A stretch of 64,000 nt of DNA, from positions 16,395,001 through 16,459,000 of the forward strand of contig JAVTVX010000021.1 in NCBI GenBank assembly GCA_033439265.1, written 5' to 3'. Origin of the DNA: Dillenia suffruticosa (taxonomy: Eukaryota; Streptophyta; Magnoliopsida; Dilleniales; Dilleniaceae). The translations under genes and the position numbers were made by a program. Every line of letters starts with the position of its first letter. Within the stretch, counting starts at the first letter, position 1. Positions 1 through 12,079 of the stretch are shown in pieces. The notes beneath the pieces are model-generated. The model did not search any database. It was not told where the DNA came from and saw only the letters and a list, made by a program, of their open reading frames with translations.

Positions 1-450
1 CAGGATAAAATTTGTGAAAACTGTATTTATGGGAAGATGCATCGGCTTTCATTCCCAAAAACACCCTAGAGGGCTCAAACTCCTCTTGAACTTGTGCATA
101 CAAATATTTGTGGTCCAACTAGGACTCCTTCTCTCAGCAACAAGAGGTATTTTCTTCTCTTTGTTGATGATTTCACTAGAATGATATGAGTCTATATACT
201 TGAGCAAAAATCTGAAGCTTTCGCCAAGTTTCTGCACTTCAAAGCTCTTGTTGAAAAACAAAGTGGTTGTATTTTAAAGATCTTGAGAACAGATCATGGA
301 GGAGAGTTCATTTATAAGCACTTTTTCAATTATTGCAAAGAACATGGCATTCAAAAACAGCTTACAATCAAACATATCCCTAAAAAATGGAGTCGCTGAA
401 AGGAAAAACAGAACAATTGTAGAAATGGCTAGAAGGATGTTGAAAGGGAG

Positions 451-724
451 AGTCATCATCAGAATTATTGTTATTTAATGGACCAGCAACATCTTTAACA
501 GGTTGCTTTGGTTCAAGAGGTACAAGGGCCATAGGTACTTCAGCAATTTCCTCAGCTTCCCATTTTCATGCTGCAGTTTCATCAAAAATCACATCTCTTG
601 AAAGCACCAATTTATTAGTTATTAGATTGAAGAGTCGATACCCTTTTGATTCATCAGCATATCCAATAAAAATAACCTTTTCTCATTTCTCATCAAATTT
701 GTCTCTATTTTGCGAAGGAACAGA
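451..724 (-). other. inverted integrase C-terminal segment inside the Copia element
   Basis: The element reads on the + strand up to ARRMLKGR at about 430-451 and resumes on the + strand with VAKGYSQQ at about 732. Between these points the + frames are not Copia-like. The - strand, however, encodes the segment that normally lies between the two in Ty1/copia polyproteins: FIGYADESKGYRLFN, then LSRDVIFDE and a VPLEP-like linker. The block is therefore inverted in place, with the integrase core C-terminus and the start of RT missing at its edges. A stop codon also sits between DEK and EKV on the - strand. Breakpoints are approximate to about 10 bp. Confidence 0.82.
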
Positions 725-2054
725 CAAGGCTGGTTGCAAAAGGGTATTCTCAACAACCCAGTGTGGATGTCAATGAAACTTTTTCTCCTGTAGTATGTAT
801 GGAGACTATCAAAATTGTTCTTGCCTTGCAGCTTAACTGGAGTTACAAGTTTTTCAGCTTGATGTTAAATCAGCTTTCCTTAACGGAGAGTTAGAGGAAG
901 AGGCTTATGTCCAACAACCTCAGGGATTTGAAGCAAAAGGAAAGGAAGAAAAAGTCTACAGATTGCAAAAAACACTTTATGGGCTCAAACAAGCACCGAG
1001 AGCATGGAATAGCAAAATTGATGCTTATTTCCTGTAAAATGGATTTATGAAAAGTTCATCTGAACCATCTCTTTATGTGAAGAAAAATGGAGGCAATTTT
1101 CTGATGGTTTGTCTCTATGTTGATGATCTAATTTATGCAGAAACTAATGTTAGAATGATGCAATCATTCAAGGAAGCAATGATGAAAGAATATGAGATGA
1201 CAGACCTTGGACTGATGAAGTATTTTCTTGGCATTCAGATGAAGCAATCCAAAGGAGAGATTTTTATTTCTCAAGAAAAATATGTAACAAATTTGCTCAA
1301 AAAATTTCGAATGAACAATTACAAACCAGCAGCAACTCCTATAGCTTTCAATGAAAAATTACAGCAGAATGATAAAGTTGAAAAGTATGATTCAAATATT
1401 TATAGAAATCTTGTAGGTTCTTTGATTTATTTGGCAAATACAAGACCTGATGTTGTATATGCTGTCAGTTTAATATCCAGATTCATGAATGCTCCAAGCA
1501 AGCTTCATTTTGCAGCAACTAAGAGGATACTTCGATACCTTCAAGGAACTAAAATGCTAGGAATCAAATATTTGAAAGAAGAAAACAGCAAGCTGGCTGA
1601 TTTCACCGATAGTGATTGGGCTGGAAGTCTTGATGATATGAGGAGTACTTCAGCATATGTTTTTTGTCTGGGATCTAAAATCATTTCATGGAGTTCAAAG
1701 AAGCAAAGTTCAGTTGTATTGTCCTGAGCAGAGGCTGAATATATTGCAGCAAATGAAGCTGCTCTGAAGCAGTCTGGTTAAGGAGAATTTTAGTTGACTT
1801 ACAACAAAAAGTTACAGATCCTACTTTTATTTATTGTGACAACAAGTCTATAATTTCAATGACCAAGAATCCAGTCTATCATGGAAGATCAAAACGTATA
1901 GAGTTACGACACAATTACATTCGTGACATGGTTCAAAAGAAGGAAATTTATTTGGACTTCATTCAGACCACAGATCAGCCAACGGATGTTCTTACAAAGA
2001 TAGTATCCATCCAAAAACTTCGGTTGTTCAAGGATATTATGAAGATCACAAATT

Positions 2055-2063
2055 AAGAGGGGG
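2055..2063 (+). other. polypurine tract
   Basis: The run aagaggggg lies directly before the TG that opens the 3' LTR. This is the standard position of the plus-strand primer in an LTR retrotransposon. Confidence 0.75.
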
Positions 2064-2284
2064 TGTTAAATAATAATTTGTAATTAATAAGTTTAAAATA
2101 TTAATAGTTTTTACGTATTCCTAGACTTATTAAAGCCTTTTTATGTTCTCTAAATCTTTTTTTTTCCAAGTAAACCTTTATTATGAACTCTACTATAAAG
2201 AAATATTCTGAATATGAAATTTAATCAATGAAAATAGAGTAGAATTTTCATCTTTTCAAAAATTTCCTTTCCCTATCTCCAACA
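2064..2284 (+). repeat. 3' LTR of the Copia element
   Basis: About 221 bp, opening TGTTAAAT just after the polypurine tract and closing CTCCAACA, so the ends form the inverted pair TGTT/AACA. A TATA-like ctataaag lies near 2193-2200. The partner LTR is outside the window, so the end point rests on the terminal motif alone. Confidence 0.7.
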
Positions 2285-4210
2285 AATAGTACATCATTGT
2301 AATAGGATATCGAGATTGTGCTGAAGATTTTGGGAGACTATTCAAGTATTAAATTGCATCATGAAATACAATATTAATTTGTTTCTAATATCTTTTGGGT
2401 CAAATTGCATTACTTATCTCTTGTGGCATTTGGTTCATATTCGGGAATCTGAATCGAAATCGAAATAAAAAATCTTAGAAATAGAAATTGGAATTCAAAT
2501 CTAATTTTTCTTATTTGGTTCAAATTTTAAAATAAATATGATTATCATCGGAAGAGTCCGATTCTTTCACCTCTTTCTCCCCCATATAGATATTCCTGTA
2601 TGGTTATGGTGCTATGCTTTTCAACCATTTCACCAAGAGCCCAACCACATGATGAGATGAGATCGGAAAACCCATTTACATGCAGTAATGCCGTTTAACC
2701 GAATAAAATTTACAGAATGGTAAGAATACATAATTGTAATAGTACATCGAGATTTTGAGAGACACTATTCAACTATTAAATAGTATGAAGAAAAATTCTA
2801 TTAATTCGTTTTTAATATGCTTCGGGTGAAATTGCGTAACTTATTTCAATCTTATATATAGTGAGCATAACAAAGTTTAAAAAGAAATTTCTTGGCAGAG
2901 AGTTAGGAGATCCTACCATGGTGAGTATAGATCCATCCTGTGCCATGGCGGTAGATGTGATCACCAGGCATGAGCTTATCCTTGCGAATCATAATTCGGT
3001 CCAGAAAAATATAAGTCCACAGTTGTGTCCGAACTTTCTTCAGGATTTATCAGTGCGACACCACAAATTCCAATAAAAGATACTTACCAACAATCTCCCT
3101 AAAACACAACTCTATCAAGGATCTGAAGGATTAGGAGATAGAGAAGTCAGATTTGAAGCTAATGGTGGATTGGAGGAGAATGAACTCACCTAGCTTTTTA
3201 TTTTGGGGGGGGGGGGGGGGAACGGAGTTGGATCCACAAACTTCAGTTGGAAAACTCGATACCAACCTCTAGGAAAACCGAGGTAGAGCTCAATGGCGCG
3301 TTCCGAAAAGCAGCAATGAGGTTGTTCGGCAGTCAGAAGTGGTTAGGAATGAGGAAGGCGGAGTTATTTGGCAGCTATTATCATTTTCGTGAGTTCGTTA
3401 TATAAGCACATAAACGGATTTAATTACAATTTTATGGAAAAACACAGATCTTCCATTGTTCCTAATCTAAGCCTTTGTGGGCAGTCATATGGCTCTCAAG
3501 TCAGACGAGACTCCATTACAACTAGTCCTATCTAAAATTGATAAAATGCCCAAAATGTCCTCTCTTTTTTTTCCTCTTCCATGATTGCTTGAAGGTTTGT
3601 TTCTGCATACGACAAAAGAAGTCAAGGTAAGTGCCAAACACGTATGTTTCATAAAGCTTCCTAATTTCGACGGTGTTCTATGTTTGGTCCAATTGGTATG
3701 AAGGGCCGCTCAATTTTAAGGAAAAAAAATTAATTTATAATGTTTTAAATTTATAATTCTAAATATTATTTATCATATAAAATTATAATTTAAAATTTAA
3801 ATCCCAATTCAGTGATAATATATTTCAAAATTCAAATTAAAATCGTAATTTTAATAAATTCAATATAAATACATTTCAATAATAAAATATTAAATTAAAT
3901 ATCAGGATAAATTTTTCATGAACTAAATACGTATCTGAATTAATATAAAAATTTAATTAAAAAAATCCACCATTAACAAGCCCCGCAACCTTTTAAAAAG
4001 AAAATAATCTCACCCCATTGGGTTGGATCAGTCGAGTATCCATTGAATTGAATTGGATCCACCACTCCCAAGACATCAACGACTCCAAAAGTGCGTGCTT
4101 TTGCCCGGGCGTCTTCAATTGTTTTCTAAAGAAGTTTTATCCTCAATTAATTTTTTGAGCTACTTTTCAATAATTGATGTACTGTAGCATTCGAGGCTCT
4201 TCCTACCCAC

Positions 4211-4261
<51 letters not shown>

Positions 4262-4297
4262 TCCACAGATCATGACTGTTGGCTAAAGGACAGCCAA
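2285..4297. other. intergenic, repeat-rich; diverged direct repeat and microsatellites
   Basis: No supportable gene. About 130 bp at 2295-2425 recurs in diverged form at 2725-2855 in the same orientation; both copies carry a tattcaa(g/c)tattaaat block and end in a gg(t/g)(c/g)aaattgc(a/g)t(t/a)acttat block. A G homopolymer follows a T run near 3200-3222. From 3720 to 3960 the DNA is extremely AT-rich. A (CT)n tract lies at 4213-4257. A 71-codon open frame at 2861-3076 resembles nothing I recognise. Confidence 0.6.
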
Positions 4298-4910
4298 TAG
4301 AACCCCACTACCAGCATGATTGGGAAAGTTGAGAGATCGAATGGGATTCAAAGCGCCCTTTTTCCTTGACTTTCTGCTTGGTGGTGCCTCCCTAAGGCTT
4401 TTCAGGATTTCGATGCAATCATCATCTGTCCAGTCATGCAAAAGCCACTAGAATAATTCATAAAAAATGTTCTCATATTAAGAACAATGTTACACACTAG
4501 AAAAAATTATAAATAGAGTTAGAAAAATAAAGAAACCTCTATTTTGGAGTTTTTTTTTGGTAAATTAATTTTAATTTGTGGATTTGATGGGCGGTATTAA
4601 TATCACATCACACTTGTTAATTTTTCAAATCCATAATTTTTCTAAATTACTTATTTATTTGTTAAATAAACTTCCTATTTCTAAATTTATTTTAAATTTG
4701 TTCAATTGTCTATAGAAAATAAAAAAGTATAAAATACAAAATACAAAGATATTTCTCAAATATTTTACTATATTTTACAGAGGTGAGCAATTGAGAATTG
4801 AAGAGAGGTGGGAGAGAATCAAGGGATGTTCTTGGCCTTCCAACGCATCAGGTGTGCCAAGCTCAATTGCACACTTCTCTGCGGCAATCTCAGTGTATCC
4901 AAATACACTC
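4298..4910 (-). pseudogene. O-methyltransferase pseudogene, internally deleted
   Basis: Two blocks match the intact O-methyltransferase gene at 19457-20810. Block one, 4298-4460, resembles that gene's downstream flank (the gttgagaga..gatgggattcaaa stretch near 19220), then the start of exon 2 (catgcaa..ccactagaataattcata, the acceptor region). Block two, 4781-4907, matches exon 1 codons for about residues 35-78. Everything between residue 78 and the exon 1 donor is missing, as is most of exon 2. Similarity stops sharply near 4907. The copy cannot encode an enzyme. Its orientation and order match the functional gene, so it is best read as a decayed segmental duplicate rather than a processed copy, because intron-flanking sequence is kept. 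Confidence 0.85.
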
Positions 4911-4917
4911 AGAGTGA

Positions 4918-5012
4918 GCTAGTTGCCCTGCAAAGTCAGCCAAAGACCAGAAACCTTGGGCAAGACCATCAAAGATATTTCGATTAGCAATATAACAATT
5001 TTCACCTGCAGT
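4918..5012 (-). pseudogene. unidentified exon-like fragment
   Basis: Directly beyond the truncated O-methyltransferase copy, the - strand has a ctgcag acceptor-like site followed by an open, protein-like stretch with the residues ENCYIANRNIF and GLAQGFWSLADFAGQL. Composition and codons look like a genuine exon. I do not recognise the family. It abuts the point where methyltransferase similarity ends, so it looks like a fusion junction between two gene fragments. Confidence 0.35.
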
Positions 5013-5672
5013 TAAATTATGTTAATTTGATTTCTCGTCTTTCAAGTTTAAAATCAAAATCTGCAGAAGTGTTTTGAGTATACCTGTAAATGGAAAAACA
5101 ATGACATTTAAAAGAGGATGTAAAACTGCGAAAGATGGAACTAAACTACTGAAACATTCTCAAACACAAATAGGACACCCTAACGAGGGAAGAGTGGAAA
5201 AAGGATATATTTAGCAATCCATATTGGAACGAAGGACATTAAGTAACAAATGTATGTCTCAATTACAATCCGCTTTGGTGAATATGCTCATACAAAACTA
5301 AATAAACAATATAACATCATGGAAAACTCAGAAAAAATATATTATTCAGACTTAAATATCACAAACAGCCCAACACCTAAAACAGGGAATTGCAGGCATA
5401 AAAGACATTTTCGGCACAGACAAGAAAAATGAGAGCCAATATCCAAAGCCCTAGAAAGAAAGTACTGAGATTCACACAACACTCAAATGTTTTATTTGAA
5501 GATCAACCACATACAAACCTGGGCAGAAGAGATTACATATGCATTCATATTGGCATCAATCTAGTAGCAGCTTACGTGCAAATCATTACCCTGTTCAAAA
5601 ATATGAACGTTAAAACTCCAAGAATCAGATATTCGAAACCCACATCATCTTCACACCATTAAAACATTTTTC
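5013..5672. other. intergenic, no recognised content
   Basis: AT-rich single-copy-looking DNA between the exon-like fragment and the Copia insertion. Short open frames at 5250-5432 and 5429-5662 have no recognisable domain. It may be old untranslated or intronic DNA of the unidentified fragment. Confidence 0.4.
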
Positions 5673-5677
5673 CTAGG
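5673..5677. repeat. target-site duplication, left copy
   Basis: The sequence ctagg borders the left LTR and is repeated at 12593-12597 after the right LTR. Five bp is the usual target duplication for this class. Confidence 0.9.
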
Positions 5678-6112
5678 TGTTGGAATTTAATTGATTCGAT
5701 TCACATGCAGCGGAAGCATTCGAACAATTTTCGGAAAAACAAATATAGATCGGATATAGGGTATAAATACCTCGAATGTGTAGAGGCTCCAAAAGATCAA
5801 TCGAACGTCCCTCGATCCGATTTCGCGGTCGGGATGGTGATCACAAGATTAGTCGAATCACCACCACAGTGTCACAACGCCGCAACCCTCAATCCGGTAA
5901 TTTTAGCGACGGGGAAATTTTCCTTCACGAAAATTTCTCATTCCCTCATTCTATGTTTTTCTCTCTCAAAGAAAAAACATCAAGAACAACATTCTGTTTT
6001 TGTTACCTCAAAATTGGTTAATTGGGAGAGGTTATTAAATCAAAATGGGAGTTATGGGAAGTTATCCCATAACCCCTCAAATGCCCCACGATGGGCAATA
6101 TTAAAACCAATA
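5678..6112 (-). repeat. 3' LTR (left) of the Copia element
   Basis: 435 bp, TGTTGG to CCAATA on the + strand. Positions 5741-6112 align with 12221-12592 with a single difference at 5848. Between 5724 and 5740 it carries the 17-bp stretch that the right LTR has lost, so this copy represents the standard form. A tataaata motif lies near 5762-5769. Confidence 0.93.
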
Positions 6113-6123
6113 TCTCCCACTTG
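6113..6123 (-). other. polypurine tract
   Basis: On the - strand the sequence caagtgggaga lies immediately upstream of the 3' LTR, the expected plus-strand priming site. Confidence 0.75.
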
Positions 6124-7359
6124 CACACGAGGGCATTTTTCTTCCGTCGCAAGATCACAACTCATGAGATCTTTCTTATCACCCTGTTGGACTTTCATAC
6201 AGGATTGGGCGTCGTGCGACCGGCGAGTACACCTGCAAGCAAAAACCTCTCGACACACCTGTTAGGATGATCGAGAAGCCATCATTAGTATAGAAATTAA
6301 CTCGCTGCACCCCAGATCCAAGACTAATTACATCCATCGAACTACTTTCCTCAACGAAAATAATCTCCAATAAATGCTCGACTATGTATCCACTATTATG
6401 CTTACATCCCAACATGGATAGACATAATAGGCTAGCCGGTGAATACAATACAATGATGTAATGTCAATTGGTCTTCCTTTTCCCAAACTCGAATCTATTA
6501 GCCTCAATTCAGCTGTTTTCCCAGACCTGTCCCTCAGACCTCAATTTATCTTCCGGGCCATCGGTAAACAGACTAAAGTAGCATCACTGAGTCAAGACTT
6601 CTAGAAACAGCCGAAAGTGATAAGGGTACAAGAGATCACACTCAATGGATCTCGGATCTCATACAGTGGGAACGGGGATCTAAAGAATATCAATGTCTCA
6701 AAATGATGTTCCCACTATCCCTGGCCGTCATATCACACACGGTATGAAACGCGTGCCACAGTGTTATTCCCCCATCTCTCAAAGGGCATATGTCAGATTT
6801 CTCTAACACTGTACAGGTATGGGACTCAGTCTACACATAAGACTTTACCCAGAGATCTCAGAGAGAGTATCTCAGAGACAATATCACAAATCGCAGGTGA
6901 TATCTGAGATCTCAAACCTGGCTGCTTACAGGCAACATGGATGTGGGTATTTCCATGTCGGTCATATCGCATATGACCTCATCCTGAACACATATCAGGG
7001 CGACTTATGTTCTAGTAGGGCCACTCTCAAAGCCTCTTACGACTAGAATCCGTCTCATCTCCGCTCACTCAGAGTCGAAGGTGGTCACTCGTGTGAGAGA
7101 GTCAACCACGCCTGCCTGACATATCATTTATCACAACAAATCAGAAAATATATGACAATAAAATAGTGCTATAAGTAAGTGACTCTATCATGCACTCATG
7201 TCATATATATATAACGCAATAAGTATCAGCACAAAGTGAGAAATGTTAATATACATACAAACCCTATGATTCCTATATCTCATACAGGAATCTCTCATAA
7301 TGGGTTTATTGAAGGGATCAGCCAACACGCTGTATAATAATGTACTTAATTTGTCACTT

Positions 7360-10350
7360 CACCCTTCTCGGTGATGTATCTCATAACGTAGTATTAAGTA
7401 TCAATGTGTTTAGACTTACTGATGCTTAGGGTCTCAAGTGTGGTCAAGGGCGGCCTGATTGTCTCAATAAATCATCACTGGCCTCCCACTGTTTACCACA
7501 ACCCCTAAGTGATCCAGAAATTTCTGGAGCCAAACACTCTCCTGAACTGCAGCTGAGTGTATCACAAGCTCAGCCCCTATCATAGATAAAGATATGTAGG
7601 TTTGCTTCTTGCTACTCCAAGATAGCAAAACCTGACATGGATTTGCATACATTCAGATCATCAACTCAGTTGGTATCTGAATACCCAACAACACAAGATG
7701 CAAATCACCTCCTTCTTAACACAAGGAGAGGTCTGCAGTTCTCTCGAGATATCTTAGAATCCTTTCACTGCTCTCCAGTGATCCCTTCTAGGATTCGATC
7801 AATACCTAATTACCATACTGACTGCTAAGCAAATGTTTGATCGTGTACGCAACACTGCGTATATCAGGGTACCCAATGCACTGGTACAAGGATTTCCATT
7901 GCCCTTCACTGAGTCTTAAGGCTTATGTCAAGAATTAGCGTTTAACCTTTTAGCAATAAGAGTATCTTTAGGGTCGTAGTCGATTCCTCTGGATCTTAAC
8001 TTCGAGGAAGAACTGAGTCTCACCCATGTCCTTCACATCAAGACTCGACAATGTCCACGTCATCGTGGTCATGAGATACTCTCTGTTGTTCCCAATCAAC
8101 AGACTGTCATCCACATAAGGACATGATCACAAGAACGTAAATGGTATGCGCGATGATCCTCCTCGATCATCACTAAAACGTGAGATATCACCTTCTCGTA
8201 AAATCTCAAGTGCTACTGCCTGGATTGATGATTAAGGTCGCATGTCGACTTCCGAAGTCAATGGACCTTATCATTCTGATCTATAGGAATAAAGCCAGAT
8301 GTTCTTTATAGATCTTCTCATCCAAAACTCCCACTCAGGAGAACAGTCTCAACGTTCATCTGGTCTACTCTAGATTTATATCATGTCCACGACAATCGCT
8401 AAAAGTAAACGGATCGAGATAATCTCGCCCTTAGTCTGAGTAACCCATGATTATCAGATAGGCCTTATCCCTCAACACCGATCCATCGACCTTTTTCCTG
8501 ATATTGAGAACCCACATGTTCTCAACAGCCCTACTACCCTCAGGCAAATTAATTAGATCCTAGATCTCATTGATTCTCATCAACTCCTTTTATCCATGGC
8601 CTTTAATTAATGGCTCTTCACAGAACCCCTAAGAACCTCTTGGACAGTTAAAAGATTTCTCGTAATCCTCAAGAGTCACACTGAGAGCCTCTCCCTCAAT
8701 CGGGAAGCGACGGTTAGGTACGCGTCCTCGACTACTCTTAAGAGGAGGGGAAACCTTTTTAACCTCTAGATGAATCGCTCCCACTCGGACCTAGATCCAT
8801 AATGGATTCTTGAGTCCTGCCACTGGGATTAGCCAACCACTAGGCTTATCCATCTCATAGAAGGTAAAGTCCCAATTGCTTTCATAGCTCATAGAGTTTA
8901 GGGTGTCATCTGTATGTTCATTAGATACAATCCCCTTGTGTGTTCTGAGTATCTCATAGAAATACATCCTTTTTCTCGCAGGCCTAACTCACCATGTAAA
9001 TGCGAAAAATAGTGAACATACGCGACACAACCCCATAATCTCAAATGGCTAAGGTCAAGACTGCCTCCTTGTCCAAAGCTCATATGGAGTACTGACCGCG
9101 GACTTTTATAGAACACGATTGAGGACGTAGGCTGCAACCAATAACATATTTCCCCAATGGGAAACGAGTCAATTGGCTTGCGTCATCATCGACTTCACCG
9201 TCTCAAACAAAGTCATATTCCTCTCTCACAGCTACTCTACTCCACTGAGTAGCAAGGAATAGTCAGTTTCTCGCAATGCCCTTTTTAAAAGAAAGTTCTT
9301 CAGACAAATACTCGCGCTCTCGTTCGGTTATGAGAGTCTCCACGTTCAAGTCTTATTGATTCTCAATTTCATTAGTAAACCTCCTGAAGCATCTCAATGT
9401 CTCAGACTTGTGCGAGATCGGATCAACGTAACCAAAATGCATGTAATTGTCTGTGAACGTATTAGAGTACCCAACACCATCTCAGGTTCTCACGTTCATA
9501 AGGCCATAGATGTCGGAATGATCCGACTGCAATAGAGTCCCAGCCTTGATTGCATTGTCGAATGGTTTTCTTATAAGTTTGTCATTCAAGCAAGACTGGT
9601 TAGCGGGCCTTACAGACCACTCACTGCTAACCGGTTTATCCTCTCTCACACTAAGAGGATAACAAGAAATACCATTGAAAGTAATCACTTCGAGTGCATA
9701 TAGTCCCTCACGGACCAATATAAAACCAATCAAAGTATTGTCGTAATAAATTGAAAATTATAAAATCTCCAAATTAATAGAGCATATCCTAAACTGAAAT
9801 CAAGTTCCGTCGAATATCCAAAACGCAAATGACGTACAGAGTTTAGCAACTTTGCAACTCCAAGTTGCAAGTGCTAATTCCTCTGATGTCGACAAACGCT
9901 CCGTTTCAATATGTAAATCCTCCTTCTCGAGGACTCACTGAGCGGAACTACATAAGCGCGCTCCTATCTCGAGCTACGTAGTCGGTTGCTCCCGTGTTCA
10001 TAATCCACAAAGGAGAGAAAACAGAGAGTTATTCAAACTACGTAAAGAAGAAAGAGTTAATTTTCACTCGTCGCACTCACGAGCGAAATGACCATATCTA
10101 TTATAGGTAACACTATACCTTGGTCAAATTCAACTCTTTCTCGCTGCGCATTAATATCATCGGTTTTCTCGGTTGTTTTCTTCTTACCTAAATCTCGAGT
10201 CCCACAGGAGTCCTTGCTCGACTCCTTCGCATAAGCATGGCCCGAGTATGGCCTACTCGCCTCTAGGTACTCCCACTCGAGTTCACTGTGCCTAGTCACA
10301 TTAGTGAAAGTACGAATACTTTCATCGTATGTGAAATAGACTTTCATGAT
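7360..10350 (-). pseudogene. gag-pol remnant of the Copia element
   Basis: Read on the - strand. A gag-like C-terminal piece lies at 10057-10347. GAG-pre-integrase and integrase start at 9482-9733. Integrase core fragments carry HKSET and EIENQ-like segments near 9340-9430, and the integrase C-terminal part shows LRLWGCVAYV at 8898-9137. Reverse transcriptase carries YVDD at 8106-8117 followed by SLLIGN. RNase H carries SWSSKKQTYISLS near 7580-7620 and DNQAALDHT near 7430-7460. Order fits Ty1/copia. The DNQAA region alone contains three stops within about 25 codons, and other stretches change frame repeatedly, so no functional polyprotein can be made. Any mobility must have come from proteins of another element. 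Confidence 0.88.
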
Positions 10351-11104
10351 TTCTCATGAATCAGGTAAAGAACTGGATCGCATCCAGCACAAGAAAACAT
10401 ATCCGAAATGGGCTCGGTCACATTCCCCAACTCTACGACCATACTCGACATTTTTATCGAATGTTACATCATCGTATGATCAATCCTTTTGTTATAAGTT
10501 ATTACACTTATAAGTCAGTATCCTTATCTCAGGATCTGTAAGAGCACCACAATACTCTTTATAGGGTGAACCTAACCGATAAAACTATAGGATATTGCTT
10601 ATAAACTGAGATCATATCATCACGCATGCTACTCAAGAGAATTGCCCAAACTTGGCCATTATTCCTCTTCCATGCACGTGATGTCCCCTAATCTCGTCTG
10701 TCTGAGGTGTGGTACCTTCCCCAAAGTCCACTATCTCATGCCTCAGGATTTTAATTAGATATTACTCCTCGAGGATAAATTGAATCTACCGGTGAAAATC
10801 AAGTAATTATCACCATTCAATTTTATCTTCCTTGCAAAAATCTAATACGACAATTTTAAAAACAGTCAAATAGATATTCGTGACTTGTGATACTTATTTT
10901 CACATTTTGTGCACTCTTCGAATCAACATGACCCAAATAATTCGAATACAAATCCCAAAACGAGCGTATGAATCAACAGACACCATACACCACAATCCGG
11001 GATTGCATCTTACCATTCGGATTAGGATTCCGTACACAAAAACCCACAAAAAATCACTCTTATGGAAGTAGGAACCTCAAAAAATTGAAAAATTTCAATT
11101 CTTG

Positions 11105-11545
11105 ACGACCGAACTTGCCGCCGGGAGGTTCCACGCGCGCCACGCGCCGCCACGAGCCGCCACACGCCGCCACGCGCCGCCAGCACGCGCCAGACTCGCG
11201 GCGCGCCTCGCACGCGCTGCAACGCGCCTGGCGCGGCTCGGCTCACACGCGCCCAGTCGCGGCGCGCGTTACACGCGCTTACACGCGCCAAGAGTGGCTT
11301 GGCTCACGCGCGCCCAGTCTCGGCGCCAGGCTCACGCGCCTTCACGCGCCGAGCCGTGTCGAGCCGGGTCTGGACCGGGGTCGGTCAACGGTCATGGTTT
11401 GACCCGACCGCCCGGTCAATGGGTCAAGATCCGACCCGAAAACCCGTTCACGCTCCTCTTTAGCGCGTGAAGAACACGCGCCATCTCCAAGGCGCCAGAC
11501 GCGCCTTACGGCGCGTGCGCTGCACGCGCCCGGGTCGGACCTCTT
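11105..11545 (-). repeat. CpG-rich low-complexity block in the Copia leader
   Basis: About 440 bp of strongly GC- and CpG-rich sequence, in which cacgcgc and gcgcc words recur at irregular spacing, lies inside an otherwise AT-rich element. It falls between the PBS and the gag remnant, so it belongs to the untranslated leader. Long open frames run through it on both strands only because the composition lacks stop codons; I do not call them genes. Confidence 0.75.
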
Positions 11546-12079
11546 CGTCTTCACCCGAAAATTTCTGTGTCCGGGTCTTTCGACCCGGTATCCAAAAAAC
11601 ATATTTTTGGGATCTATTTTCGCCGGATTTTTTATGAAATCTCTTATTCCATTTATTCCAAATATTCTTGACTCGATTTTTGGAATAATCGAGCCCTAAT
11701 CTCGACGTATTTTGGATTCAAAATTTTGGCCCTCCGCGGCCAATTTTGAAAACTCAATTTCCGGCCACAATAATACTCAATATATATATCAAATCGAAGA
11801 GCATGAATCGAGGAATACAGATCTATAATTTTCATGCATTGATTTGCCCTAAAACTCGACAAATCTGGGGTTGAGTGGTTCGGTCACTATTCACGGCCGA
11901 AACTTTCAACCGGAATTTTCTTCGCCTGATCGTGCTCAGAAAATTATGAAAAAATTGTTTTCGTGTTCTACAGATCATGGGTAACACAGTGGTGTTTTCA
12001 GATTCACGAAACTCATCCGTGATCCGAACCCCAAATTTTATACCCTATATTTTTATACTCGAAAAATTAAATCCGAAAA

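Larger units (their letters stand above)
1..2284 (+). mobile_element. Ty1/copia retrotransposon, 3' part, decayed
   Basis: This is the 3' portion of a Copia element cut by the window edge. In order on the + strand it shows the CxxC end of the GAG-pre-integrase zinc region (KICENCIYGKMHR near 8-50), the integrase core (PLELVHTNICGP, then DHGGEF near 293-312), a reverse transcriptase (VAKGYSQQ near 732-755, YVDDLIYA near 1118-1140) and RNase H (DSDWAG near 1610, SWSSKKQ near 1690). A purine tract and the 3' LTR follow. Domain order is typical of Ty1/copia. Many stops and frame changes break it, for example a stop inside the integrase near 66 and another in RNase H near 1725, so it cannot encode a working polyprotein. 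The longest open stretch is RT to RNase H at 1047-1727. The integrase C-terminal part is inverted (separate entry). The 5' LTR lies outside the window. Confidence 0.93.

Noticed and set aside
11022..11602. Open frames of 86-122 codons across the GC-rich Copia leader
   Set aside because: Composition artefact in the untranslated leader; no domain and no agreement between frames.
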